64,000 nt of DNA. It comes from Schizochytrium sp. TIO01. Its lineage: Eukaryota; Sar; Bigyra; Thraustochytrida; Thraustochytriidae. The notes under the pieces were generated by a model. The model saw only the letters and a list, made by a program, of their open reading frames with translations. It made no database searches and had not been told where the DNA came from. A program made the translations under genes and the position numbers. The stretch is from positions 1,468,859 to 1,532,858 of the forward strand of contig SMSO01000006.1 of the NCBI GenBank assembly GCA_004764695.1, read 5' to 3'. Position 1 is the first letter of the stretch. Every line of letters starts with the position of its first letter. Below, one piece after another: positions 49,565 through 60,966 of this stretch.

Positions 49565-52500
49565 TTATGAGGTGATAGGATCGTTCGACTGGAAGTCGCC
49601 ATCAGCACGCCGTTTCTGAGAAGGACGACGACCTCGTGATGCACGCAGACTCGCCCGTGAGTCTGAGCCGACACTCAGCCGTACCTTTTCAGGGATCCCA
49701 GAGCCTTCTTCTTTTCCGGAAGAATTAACACTCGACAAAACTTGAGGGTCTTCTGGTGCTTCCTCACCTGCTTCAGCTGCACCCTCGCAAATATCCTCAT
49801 TGCTTAGACTCTTGCGAGATGCTCGGGACCGGAGGCTCAGACGCTCCATGAGAGACGAGCGACGCCGTTGGGATTCCCGTGGTGCAGCAGGGAATAGACC
49901 GCTAGCCTCGTAGTCAAACTGAGGTACTTCTTCTTCAACAGGAGCAGCGCTGCGACTGCGAGATTTGCGGAGGCTCTTCCTCGATGAACGACGATCTTTC
50001 TTTTCTGACCTCACCGCCTCTTCAGAAGACATGGTTTGGCTCAAATCACCAAGACCATCATCCTCAGAACTGTGGACATCTGCAAGCTCATTGTTGTCGG
50101 CATTACTCAAATGAGAGCGATGACTAGCCTGGGAGGATCGCGTGATGCTAAGATCGTCAAACTCATTATCATCAACATCCTCCTCGTGCTCATGGAGTTC
50201 TTCTTCTTCATTGAACTCCTCATCCACATCTCCAGGCTGAACAGGGGGTTCATCATAAAGATACCTATCAAAGTCTGACTCGACTCGGTTACGCTGCTCC
50301 AAGCAAAGCTTGATAAGGCGAAGCATTTCGTTCACAGCTGCTTCATCATTGCCCTCTTTGCGAACGCTACGCAAGATTGGCTCAAGAAAATCAGCCGCTT
50401 CCTCAGGAAGGCCCATCTCAACATAAGCACGTCCTTGTAAGATGAGTTCTTCCGTGCCAAGCTCTTCAATTTTTGAAATTTCTCCCAAAAGGTCAAGAAC
50501 ACGAGTCCAGTAGCCGTCTTCGCGAGCCACTTGAACTAAGAGACGCAGTACCCAAAGCTTAGAGGAGACCAGCTCTGCAGTCTCTGCATCATCAGCTCCC
50601 TTGTTGTCTTTTTCGAGATCCAGGATGATACCAAGGGCCACCTCGAGATGAGTTCGCAATTGAAGAGTAGTGCCATCACCTGCCTTACGGACGGAGCGAA
50701 GAATAATTTCGCTTGAGCATACCCGAAGTTTCGCAACCTGAAGACGTTTTTTCTTGTCCTTAGAGAATTCTGCAAGTGCGGCATCGCACAATGCAGTTGC
50801 CTGAGCAAGGTGAAATGAGTCAACACTGTCCTGAGGCTTGTCATGAAGAAGGTATTGAACATATAAAAGCTGGATCTCCGGATCCTTCACACTATCTATT
50901 AGATCGGGATGATCAATGCAGTGGTTAAACAACATGACTTGGTATTCGTGAACTTCATCATTCGGGCGTTGCTGCGATTGGAGAAGTTCAATCACATGAA
51001 AAAGGGCATAAGCAAGGTCATCACTGTGAGAACTTTTCACTTCACTATGTTCCATGAGCTCAAAGGCATCAATGCAAGCCTGGAACGCCTCAAGAGCACC
51101 TTCAGGATCTTGGACCTGTGGGTTCATGAGGCAGCAAGCTATGCGAAGCTGTGTCATTGCCATGATTTCCATATATTCTTCACTCTCAAGATATGAGTAT
51201 ACATCACGAAGATTCTTGAGAGAGGTCACGTAGCCCTTGAATGTGTTTCTTGCCACAGAGCTTGTTGTAAGAAGGTCGTAGGAGCTCTCAGCTTCTTCAA
51301 GCTTTGCATCCTTGAGCTGCAAACTGGCAGCTTTCTCAAGCCATGGCAACGCCGCTTCATATGCTCCTTCCAGAAAGAGGGCTTGTGAAAAACGGACAAC
51401 TGCGCTGCGGAAAAGCAGTGTGTTTGATGCACCTTCTGGTTTATCTTCCACTGCAGTGATAGGCTGTTCGAGTGTCGAAACAACATCACCATAGCGCTCA
51501 AGTGCAAAGTAAGCTTGTCCAAGTCGTGCACTGGCCTCAAAGAATGCTTGCACACTGTCAGCTGGTGAGGCTTCATAAGCTTGCGCATAGTAAGTTTGGG
51601 CATCAATAAGCAAGGGAAGGGCCTCCTGCAAATTGACGCTTTCATCTCTGTCCAGAAGAATTGAGCCTGTTCGAAGCTTTGCCAATGCAAGGTCTGCAGG
51701 CTCTGGATTAGGAGCACCTTCTTGTTCTTTCTCGGTCTCGAATTGCTTCAGACACGCCTGAAGATATTCAAGTGCCTTGTCATTCTGTCTGGTTTGTAGT
51801 CCAAGCATCATCAGAATCATAGCTTGCGGGAGACCATTGACCTCTGCCACTGCGAGCGCATCACTTAGGCGCTTAATTGCCTTATTCGGTTTGTTCTGTG
51901 CGATATATATCTTTGAAATATCAAACAGAACATCGGCATTAAACTTGTAAGCTGACGAGGCTTTTTGTATGGAGTAAATTTTCTCAAGGCGAGTGAGGGC
52001 TTCATTTTGTTTGCCCATAGCGAGTAAGATATCAGCTGTTTTGCGCAACAGCTCTGCCACAGGAAGACTCTTTGTGCCATGTAACTTTGAGCGAATTACA
52101 ACAGCCTCTTCTGCAGAGGAAAGAGCCTCCGGATATCTGCCTGCACTTTGGTGGAGTTCAGACATGGCAGCCAGGGCATCAGCACAGAGATCACCTTGTT
52201 GAATTTTGTAACTTTGCAGGACCTCCATGGTGAAACCTTCCAGCCGATCCTTTGATTTCGTTGTGGCCGCGATTTGCTCCATAGTGCTTTGCAGAGCCTT
52301 ACGAGCCACGTAGTGAGCTTGGTCAAGCAGTGGCATAATGTCATCCGTATGTTGGCCAGTTCGCATCCATAATTTTGCAAGGGCAATAGATGTGGTGGCC
52401 TCTGGATGGTATAGATTCTCATCCTGCGCAAATTGAAGATATTCTTCGTACAAAGGCACAGCTTCTTCAACTTTGTTGAGAGTATCGTCAATGAGAGCGA

Positions 52501-55195
52501 GCTGCAGTGCTGATTCGGCAACCAAAGGATGGATTGCTTTCACTTGTGCAGGTGTCTCAGGAGGCGGAAGTTTTGCAGAATGCCATTTACGACGGATGCG
52601 GAGAGCCATCACTATGTTTTCGCGAGCGTTATCCAGTTCACCAATGGCACACTGGAGTTTGCCAATTGCGTGCAAACTCTGGGCAACTGCGAGCGATTTC
52701 TTGCCAATCCGCTCTACACGGAGGTCCATGATATGTTTGTGTGCCTCGATGGAATCCACCGGACGACCCTCAGCCATCATCTCTGCGATCCAAAATTTGA
52801 TATCGAGAATTTCGGGGTGGGATTCATTTAGGGTGACTTGCATGATTTGCAATGCCTTCTCAAAGCGGTCAAGGGCTGGTACCATGTGACCTTGCATGAT
52901 AGAAGTACGGCCCATACAGGCGTGAACACGAGCCATGTAAGGGTGTTGGCTCATCTGGCGCTGACGAGCAATCCGTGCAGCATCACGACAGCGCTGCAGT
53001 GCTCGACCAGGAAGCTTGAGGAGCAACAGTGCATTGGCTCTTGTCAACAGAGTGTCAATTATTGCTGGGTGCAAGTAACCAAGGACCTCAAGCTGCATGT
53101 TTTGCACTTGCTGGAGTTCGTCAAGAGCAAGCTGGAGCTGATTCTGGGCAATGTGAACAGTGGCCAGGTTGAAAAGGCCTTCAGCAGTAAGAATTTCAAC
53201 ACCCTTTTCGTTCCCCTTTTCTTCATGAGCACGAACGATATCCAACGCCTGGACACTTGCAGCGTACATGTCACCATGACGATCAAAAGCACCAAGAATT
53301 TTACCAAAAACGAGAAGACTCTGTGCGACAGGGAGAGTACGTTTACCAAACAATTCACGACGCAAGGCAACAGCTTGCTCGGCACCATCAAGGGCCTCTT
53401 GATAGCGACCCAAATCGAGGCGTACGAGAGCAAGGTCATGCTGGATCCGAGCACGTTGCTGGTCGGGGTTGCGGTTTTTGAATGCCTGCTCAGCGGCATC
53501 ATGCTCTGCACGCTCTGCTGTCTCAGAAGGGCTGGCTTCCTTACGAGTCGTACCAAGACTAGATTTTGTGGAATGTCTTGAGCTTGTGTCAAGAGTTGGA
53601 TCGTTGGTAATTTCTAGTGCTTCCTCAAGGAAATCATGAGCACGGTCCAGAGTACCAAACTCGTTCATCATACGGGCACCGACAGTGAGGAGGTCAACCA
53701 ATCTTCGTCTGTCACTGGCGAGGGAGCTGGCCTTGTATCGCTCTCTGTCAATGCTGCGGAGAAGGTCACGAAGAAGCCAATCCTGCATCCAAAGCAATAT
53801 TGAAGCTTCGAGGGTTTCGAAGCCCTCGTCAAGCTTCTCAATCTCGAGATGGAGCTGCTCAGCGTGTGCTACAGAGACAGCAGCGCGTGCACGGGATTGG
53901 TCGGCGCCAAAAATTTGTAACATTAAGCCGTCATAGTCATCAGCGAGATACATGATATAACGCTCGTATTGATCTCGTGGCATTACAATATCAAGGTTGC
54001 TGCGACGTCCCTTGAGGTTGGAAAGGGTGTACAGCTCACATACGAACTCAATGTCATGCAAAGATTCAATTTGCTCTTCCCATGAAGCCATATAAAGAAG
54101 GCATTCGTTGAAGCGCTGAATACCATCCAAAATGTCCTTGTCGAGAAGCTGAGGTCTGCGACGAGGCTCGAGTACACTATTTGAAGAGTCTGCATCAGAT
54201 TTGGTGGCCGCAAGAGCTTGATGCACACTGTTGTGCATAGCCTCAGTTTTCCTTCTTGAGAGTCTCTTCGAAGAGTTGCGTCTGAGGGAGCGCCGCAGAG
54301 ATTTGTCTCCTGCAACAGAGTATTCCTCCTCATCATCAGAGTCTACTCCTTCATCAGAAGCTGCCTCAGTAGTTGCTGCTCCAACTACCTTGGTCGCAGC
54401 GGCAGCGATGGCAGCACCACGTGCATTGGCAGCTGCAATACGTTCTCTCAGGGTGCGCCGAGGCTTGTGACGATCATTTACGGGGATATCCCCAAGTTGC
54501 TCAAGCCGACCTTCAACACCAACATCTGCGAAGAGGTTGAGCCATACGCATGCATACTGCAAGTCACGACCCCGTTGCCGAAATTGCTCCGCAAGGGCTT
54601 TAATCATGTCACTCAGGTTAGTCGTGTACCTGTGACTGACTACGGATCCTTCGTAAGGGTCGCCGAGGTCTTCTGACTTGAATAGAGATGAAGCGCCTAG
54701 GCGATGGGTACGCATAGCACCTACGCAGTTACCATCATCAGGGTGTCCTTTCATTACGAACTCGAGAAGATCTGATGTGGTCCAATCTTTACGAGGCTTT
54801 ATCTTCACAAGATCTGCATCGATGGAAATATCACCAACACCAGGGAGATAGACACTGATGCGGGTAGTCAAGCCAACAGTTCCTCTGTACATGACTGTCG
54901 TGCCTTTGCTGATAAAGATGGCAAGCTCGCCGCGAACCCGAAAATCATTCGAAAAGGTGTACAAGTCAACATCGGGCGCCTCATCTCCATCGAGAAGTCG
55001 ATCAACATATCGGATGAGCGCCTCCATGTTGACACCGCGGAAAAATTTCTCCTCATCGCTCCACAGCGCTTCACCACTTTGGCTAATAAACCTTGATTTT
55101 TTGCGTGCCCTGTCGCGGGCTGGTAACCTTCGTGCGAAAGCAACTGAGTTCCGCAGGCTTTGTCTGATGCTCGTATGAAATCCCACCTTCTTCAT
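49565..55195 (-). CDS. Giant TPR-repeat protein, 1876 residues
   Basis: A single uninterrupted frame of 1876 residues. The N-terminal 350 residues contain an unrecognised domain with a DLQYACVWLNLFADVG block, followed by a Ser/Arg-rich linker and acidic DSDDEEEYS. From about residue 480 the protein is made of kinesin light chain-like TPRs (pairs of helices, e.g. LDLGRYQEALDGAEQAVAL, YLHPAIIDTLLTRANALLLL, QHPYMARVHACMGRTSIMQG) running for roughly 1100 residues. The C-terminal 250 residues are acidic, then rich in RS/SRR and lysine (DRRSSRKSLRKSRSRS), probably disordered. No signal peptide or membrane segment. TPRs mediate protein-protein binding, so a scaffold is inferred; the partner is not known. 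The ATG (MKKVGFHTSIRQS) is the first in frame. Confidence 0.85.
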   Translation of the reverse strand: MKKVGFHTSIRQSLRNSVAFARRLPARDRARKKSRFISQSGEALWSDEEKFFRGVNMEALIRYVDRLLDGDEAPDVDLYTFSNDFRVRGELAIFISKGTTVMYRGTVGLTTRISVYLPGVGDISIDADLVKIKPRKDWTTSDLLEFVMKGHPDDGNCVGAMRTHRLGASSLFKSEDLGDPYEGSVVSHRYTTNLSDMIKALAEQFRQRGRDLQYACVWLNLFADVGVEGRLEQLGDIPVNDRHKPRRTLRERIAAANARGAAIAAAATKVVGAATTEAASDEGVDSDDEEEYSVAGDKSLRRSLRRNSSKRLSRRKTEAMHNSVHQALAATKSDADSSNSVLEPRRRPQLLDKDILDGIQRFNECLLYMASWEEQIESLHDIEFVCELYTLSNLKGRRSNLDIVMPRDQYERYIMYLADDYDGLMLQIFGADQSRARAAVSVAHAEQLHLEIEKLDEGFETLEASILLWMQDWLLRDLLRSIDRERYKASSLASDRRRLVDLLTVGARMMNEFGTLDRAHDFLEEALEITNDPTLDTSSRHSTKSSLGTTRKEASPSETAERAEHDAAEQAFKNRNPDQQRARIQHDLALVRLDLGRYQEALDGAEQAVALRRELFGKRTLPVAQSLLVFGKILGAFDRHGDMYAASVQALDIVRAHEEKGNEKGVEILTAEGLFNLATVHIAQNQLQLALDELQQVQNMQLEVLGYLHPAIIDTLLTRANALLLLKLPGRALQRCRDAARIARQRQMSQHPYMARVHACMGRTSIMQGHMVPALDRFEKALQIMQVTLNESHPEILDIKFWIAEMMAEGRPVDSIEAHKHIMDLRVERIGKKSLAVAQSLHAIGKLQCAIGELDNARENIVMALRIRRKWHSAKLPPPETPAQVKAIHPLVAESALQLALIDDTLNKVEEAVPLYEEYLQFAQDENLYHPEATTSIALAKLWMRTGQHTDDIMPLLDQAHYVARKALQSTMEQIAATTKSKDRLEGFTMEVLQSYKIQQGDLCADALAAMSELHQSAGRYPEALSSAEEAVVIRSKLHGTKSLPVAELLRKTADILLAMGKQNEALTRLEKIYSIQKASSAYKFNADVLFDISKIYIAQNKPNKAIKRLSDALAVAEVNGLPQAMILMMLGLQTRQNDKALEYLQACLKQFETEKEQEGAPNPEPADLALAKLRTGSILLDRDESVNLQEALPLLIDAQTYYAQAYEASPADSVQAFFEASARLGQAYFALERYGDVVSTLEQPITAVEDKPEGASNTLLFRSAVVRFSQALFLEGAYEAALPWLEKAASLQLKDAKLEEAESSYDLLTTSSVARNTFKGYVTSLKNLRDVYSYLESEEYMEIMAMTQLRIACCLMNPQVQDPEGALEAFQACIDAFELMEHSEVKSSHSDDLAYALFHVIELLQSQQRPNDEVHEYQVMLFNHCIDHPDLIDSVKDPEIQLLYVQYLLHDKPQDSVDSFHLAQATALCDAALAEFSKDKKKRLQVAKLRVCSSEIILRSVRKAGDGTTLQLRTHLEVALGIILDLEKDNKGADDAETAELVSSKLWVLRLLVQVAREDGYWTRVLDLLGEISKIEELGTEELILQGRAYVEMGLPEEAADFLEPILRSVRKEGNDEAAVNEMLRLIKLCLEQRNRVESDFDRYLYDEPPVQPGDVDEEFNEEEELHEHEEDVDDNEFDDLSITRSSQASHRSHLSNADNNELADVHSSEDDGLGDLSQTMSSEEAVRSEKKDRRSSRKSLRKSRSRSAAPVEEEVPQFDYEASGLFPAAPRESQRRRSSLMERLSLRSRASRKSLSNEDICEGAAEAGEEAPEDPQVLSSVNSSGKEEGSGIPEKVRLSVGSDSRASLRASRGRRPSQKRRADGDFQSNDPITS

Positions 55196-56636
55196 TGTGC
55201 CAGGAGCTTTGGGAGGCTGGTAATGATCTGTGTAAGCCTTTCTAATTACTCACTCTGACGAGCGAACGACAGTTCCTTTAGCCTTCAACTTGCAACAGAG
55301 TTCTGGCCAGCTCCCAATGAGTTTTGCTGTTCTCGGTCGCCTCTGCTGAGGCGCCGAAGTTCAATACAGAAGTAGCAGCTTAAATGAATGAATAGCGTGC
55401 CTATTGTCCCAAAGTTGCCGCACGTGCCTCCGTAACTCTGGCTTTCCAGCTAGCCGTGAGTTATTTGTTTGCTACTTTCTTGTGACTAGATATGATGTGA
55501 ATTCCGCAATGCACCGCTGGTCTTTGGTCAGCGTCTAGAGGGCCTGGCTACCCGAGTAAGCCAACCCAATCGACCGTGTGACCAGCTTTGAGTTCTGTTC
55601 ACTCCACCTCGAAGTCGAAGTCGTTGCTGTTATGCTGACGCTTTTTTCAGCTTTTTGCTTTCTTTCCACTTTGCGAATTCTTTCTCCTTTCTCTTTCTGT
55701 TTTATCTCGTTCTCTTTGGGACCCCAGAATGCGCTGCCGCTGATGAGACGTATGTGCCCACAAGCGCTGGCTGAAGAGGACCGCCTGCTGGGACCTCAAG
55801 TTTCAAGCCTGGAGAAAGAGACTCCCAAAGAAGCTAGCACATCAACTGCAAGACGTCCTAGCAGCGACTGGGCGGCGACGTGGTCACTCTTCGAGGTTTG
55901 TTTCTGTGTTGCAGTGGATTAGGATGATCGATCGATTGATCGTTCACTTTTGTTGGCGAAACTTTTTTTTAAAAATGATTTAAAATTCAAACATGATTTC
56001 TTTTTATAAATTACTTTGATTGATTTTCGAATTCTTTTTTATTTTTTTATCAATTAAAAAAATAAGATTTTAAATAAAATTCTCTGATACTTTGGAGTTA
56101 TTGCTGTATCGTGTTTTCATCATTGCTCCATCCTAGATCATATCATCTTGATAAAGCTTGAAGACGATATCACTATCTCTGTTCATGAATCGCAAGCCTC
56201 TCCCGGACTTCTCTTATCTCGCACTCCCCTGACATTGAAGTCGAATTTGAAGTTCACTCCCTTTCCGCTTCTTGGCTACCTAGAACTGGACAAAGTCGCG
56301 CTTCCAACTTCAACAGTTTACATTTTTTAATTCTCAACATTAAAGTTTTTTTAGTTTTTTTTTTTAAATAAATAATATAACAATTAATATGTTGAACAAC
56401 AAATTCTGCATAAGCAGTCATAGTGAGAGTGATGAAAAGTGCGATTCGCACTTTCCAATAAAGAGCTACAGAGCCATCTTTTCTCAGAATGGACATGCGA
56501 AAGGGACTGCATAACTTGCAAACCTTTTACCTCTACCAGGTACCGTCATCGACTGTACAACTACTCTCCCATCAGGCTCGGGTAGCGGCCCGTCCGACCG
56601 GACACACATTCGTCCCGCCTGGCCGCCGCGGTTTTC

Positions 56637-56681
56637 TTGTTGTTGTTGTTGTTGTTCTTCTTCTTCTTCTTCTTCTTCTTC
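56637..56681. repeat. GTT then CTT trinucleotide tract
   Basis: Six GTT units pass directly into about seven CTT units, the same paired-trinucleotide design as the 42209 tract in opposite orientation. Confidence 0.8.
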
Positions 56682-57755
56682 GCCTCCTCGTATATGCGTA
56701 GATTCTCTGGCCACTTGGCCTTTCCACTAATAATGGACCTAATTGTGACCCTATTGTGAATATGACTTTCTTTTTAAAAGAGGGTGGTGCCAAGCATCGC
56801 AAAGTGAGCACGTGCTTTTCTTTGCAGGTGCTGGAGCTCCACATAATAGGATGGGCAGATTTATGAATGTTTCCTTCCTTTCTCAAGGGTTTGAGCCTGT
56901 TTGCAGTAGCTGCCTCTCAAGGCAAGTGAGCAAGTGAGCCACAAGCTTAAGCTTAGACCTGCGTGAGAGAGAACGGAATTCCTTCAACAACATCAGATTC
57001 TCAAGTGTAGATTGTGTCTTGAAACCAGACATTCTTGAGACAAACCAAAGGAAATGAAATGGTTCAAGCTTCAAGGACAGCGGCCAAACATATATCAAAA
57101 TATCAGCCGCATGATGAAGTCAAAGGCTGACCTTTGATGCGAACCAGAGCGTCAAGGTTGGCAAGCGGGCGAACACAAAGCTGTTGAAGCCAATGTCACC
57201 AGCAACTTGAAGGCCAATTGATGCTAGTTGACACCTAGCAACGTGTCTTTAGGTCTCGCCACCATTTCTTACTTGCATTCGTTTGTCCTTCACCTTTCAT
57301 TATAGCAACGACAGTCCTTCCGGAGGATAGCCCTAAAGCCCCATGGCGAGGGTAGCAAGCTAGCAAATGAGCTAGCTGATGAGCTAGCTAGTGGAACGTC
57401 GAAGGCGAGTGGCTGCAGAAGAGATTACTATAAGGTTAATGGAATCGCCAGGGTATCGATCTCAATGGCAGCTTGTTTGATAGAACTTTTCCTATCCCGT
57501 AGGTATTGTAAGTTGTCTTCTTCTGCTAATTCTACCATCCTTAGTAGCTTGACACCAGGTACTTTTATTCAATTTAATTTACTTTTACTAACTTTTCTTC
57601 TTTAAAGGAGAGAGAATCTATGTACCAGCTTACTTTAGTCTCTTTCCCTTTTTCAAATTCAAACATAAATTGAAATCAAAATTAAGCTTTTTCCTGGTTC
57701 AACGAAAGGGGAAAAGGGAGGGGATAAATAAATAAACATTCCTTCTGTTGGCGCC

Positions 57756-58073
57756 TTAACGAGCCATTAATTTACGCGCCAGTAAACGAAAGGTGTCCGC
57801 GTGCGTCGTTGGCTCGAACTGTGGTCCCACAGCTGTATTTGCTGGGTCAGCGTAACTGCGGTGAAGCGCTGTATGCCTGTTTCGGTCTGCTTTCGGGTAG
57901 GTAATGGCAACCCGCGGGTGGATGAGGATGAGACCATGCAAAGCAGTCCGAGCGAGTCGAAGGACTTGGAGAACATGGAGATGAACCTGCAAATGAAAAC
58001 TCTCAAAACTCTCAAAACTCTCAAAAACTCTCAGAAACTCCAACCGTCGATTGGCAGTTTGTCCTCGAGCCAT
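57756..58073 (-). CDS. Weak candidate 105-residue protein
   Basis: This minus-strand frame has an ATG start and ends at TAA. It includes a repeated Phe-Glu-Ser tripeptide from a nine-base repeat (58003-58033). On the other strand the same DNA has an open segment (VDEDETMQSSPSESKDLENM and onward) between an AG and a good CAG|GTAAGC donor, so it may equally be an exon of a plus-strand gene, or neither. No family resemblance. Confidence 0.15.
   Translation of the reverse strand: MARGQTANRRLEFLRVFESFESFESFHLQVHLHVLQVLRLARTALHGLILIHPRVAITYPKADRNRHTALHRSYADPANTAVGPQFEPTTHADTFRLLARKLMAR
58003..58033. repeat. CTCAAAA-containing nine-base repeat
   Basis: Three and a half copies of an ACTCTCAAA unit. 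It is in frame on both strands within overlapping open frames. Confidence 0.8.
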
Positions 58074-60747
58074 GTCCGAGGAATTGGCCTGGAGAGATTA
58101 AAGCAGGTAAGCAGGTATGAAACTTGAACTCAAGCAGGTCCGTCAGCCAATCAAGGGAACTCGAAATCACCATAACAAGGCTCAACCCTTTGTCAAGGCA
58201 AATCAGCGACGATTAAGACAAACGAGTGCGGCATGAATCATCTATGATAATACTCTAGTTAATTCCAGTAATAGTAGTTGGCTGCTGAGTCCTTATTTCC
58301 AGGTTTAAGCTCCTTGCAGAAAGATACATTTCAGAAAAACTATCCATCATTATGGGCATTGATCGCAACACTGATCGGCAGCAATCAATCAACCAACCAA
58401 TCGCCAATGTTGTTCTTGTCGCTGATCATTGTACTATGAGGCTATATAGTGTTTCAAGTTGTTTGTACGAATTCCTTACTAAGTAAATAAATGTTCATGT
58501 TAATCAACCAAAAAAAAAAGAACAATCTACATTTAACTGTGTCAAGATGAATTGAGAGCGGCGTTTCACCAACTTGAAGCTTGAATTGCACTCAGGACTT
58601 GGACACAGGACTCACCGTTAATCACGGTCACGTTTACAATCACGAGTGGCGTCAGGTTGGAACGACAGACCCGGCTCCGTTTGAGAGTCGCTGCACGTGC
58701 TGCTGAAAGCGAGGAAGAAGAAGGTCATCTTCACCCACTGAGTTGAGTCTCCAGAACAGCGCCATCCATAAGCCTTTTTTATTTTCTCATAGAAGATTAG
58801 AGACTATCCAAGCCTCGGGAAGAAACAGCGAATCGTAGAAGAAGTATCTACGCGGCGGGTTCTTCTCCTTTCCCCTTCAATTTCCTAGCGTACGCTCGAG
58901 ATCCTCTGCTTTAAATTATGACGACGTACCGAAAACAACTAACTACCTATGCTCTGAATAGTACCTACTACTATTGAGTAGTAAAATACTTAACGTGCTG
59001 GCACTATCGTATGAAAATAAAATGAAAAATGAAAAGATAAAAAAAGATAAAACAGATGAAGGGGAAAAGTGAAAGATCCAGGCGCACGTTCACGCGAAGC
59101 ACTGGCACGTTCACGAAGAGCAGCCGAGCGTTTTTGAGACCTTCGCCAGAGAAACCTGAACCACGATGATACCTTGTACCTCCGGTGGGATCCAAAAGCG
59201 ATGCTTCGCCGGCGTTCGCCACGTCGGTAGGGCGTTGACCCTACTATTAATTCCAGCCTTTTCAGCGGTTTGCGAGGCTGCTCGTTCTCTGTCCTGTTCC
59301 TCTAGACGTTGTTGGCTGGCTGGCTGATCAACGACGCGCGTGAACAACTTACTAAAGGGGCTAATGATAAATAGAGCCCGAGCAAATGAAACTCGAATAG
59401 GTCAACAAGCGAGGACAGGCCAGCAAACGAGCACCTCCGCAAAGGTCTTAGCAGAATCATAGGTTGTTTTGTTATAGCTTCAAGTTCATCTTGCCTTAAT
59501 GTTGGTTACTCGTGCTGTCGTTGTCACGAAGCAGCCCTTTTCTTCATTTTAATTTTGAAGATGCTACGGGCGTACTGCTAGGTAACATGTCATCGGGATG
59601 AAGCGGAGGTGAACAGTTTCGCGTGACTAAACGCAAGAGATTGAGAACTCTGAGACCCCGTTGTAGGCTGGACGGACTCGTATGTCGAGGTAATGGCCCT
59701 TGCGGCTGATTTGATGTCGCTCGATTGGAGAACGACGTGTTACCTTGCTGCTTCTGCTTGGAATCTTCAATATATCTGAGGCAATGGAGAAACTTTTGTT
59801 GGCTTAGAGTGCTCAGATATATTGGCTTTAGGAGTGTGAATCAAAGCGAGAAGATCAACCAATTTGGACCATCCCTGGAAGATGGATTCTAGTTGTGAAT
59901 GAAGACAAATTGTTCTGAAGAAACAGCTTGGGATGTCTAAGACCTTAAATCTCGAGACTGGTCTCCAAGAGTTGCGAGAGCATCGTCGTGAAGCACTGTA
60001 GAAGTACTCCGCACATCCCATTATTTATCCTCAATTTGTGGAATCTCAGCGCTTGGAAGCCTAACACAGGCGACGAGGAGGGCGCGATCCAGAAGCAAAG
60101 GATTTTAACCCTCACTTTATCGAGTTTCTAACCTATTATCATTATCTTTTCAAGTTTCTTCTCATCCACACTTCCAAAGGTAACGCATAGGATGCTTTTT
60201 TTAAGTTGCAGGTCTTCAGCCAGTTAGACCTGGAAGTATAACAGCGATTGTTTGCCCAAGACGCACGATGCGGGTAGAAAAGAGTCTGTCTAGCAGGACT
60301 ATGACAATGGGTTTCTTGCCACCTGTGCTAGCACCGATTTGTATTTATTTTCATATGCCAAAGCATACTTTAAGGATTCGGCAACCACTTTCTTGAAATT
60401 TAATTTATAGAACGTGTGCTTCTCAGGTTTATGCTATACAAGCTGAGGAACAAATTCCGAGTGTACCGTCTGAAATTCTGTGCGAATCTCAAGCCCAGAG
60501 AAATTGATTGGTGATCGAATTTGCATACCTCAAGAATTGATCAAGTGATAGTTTTCTTTCCAAGTTTTAGTCTAAGGTTCAGGCACTTGTTAGCCCAACT
60601 CGGGGAAGAAGACTGCCACGCTTTGATTACAAATCAAAATTATTACTGTTCACTTGTTTGAGTCTAGCAGGGATTTCAACGGGAAAGCATTTATTCATTC
60701 TATTCGATTCGCGTCTAACATTGAAGTCTTTCGTAGTCCCACTTCTC

Positions 60748-60966
60748 TCAATGCGCTCCGCAATTCCAAACACCACCCAGGTCTGGCTTGCGCAACACAG
60801 ATGAGAAGCGCGTGATCTGGGCGTCCGTCTTTGACAATCGATTGCCGATCGAAATGTAGGTCACAGCTCGCCAATTGTGCGATCTAAGCTCAACAGCAAA
60901 TGGCATAATTTGAGTCACCCACGCAGGAACTAAGTCCCGTTGCTCTCGTCCGTCCGCAATGGTCAT
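60748..60966 (-). CDS. Weak candidate 72-residue protein
   Basis: ATG-started frame in otherwise AT-rich DNA with an ordinary amino acid mix (MTIADGREQRDLVPAWVTQI, then LRSHNWRAVTYISIGNR) and local GC content above its surroundings. No intron signals, family match or neighbour give support; it may be a small gene, an isolated exon or chance. Confidence 0.2.
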   Translation of the reverse strand: MTIADGREQRDLVPAWVTQIMPFAVELRSHNWRAVTYISIGNRLSKTDAQITRFSSVLRKPDLGGVWNCGAH

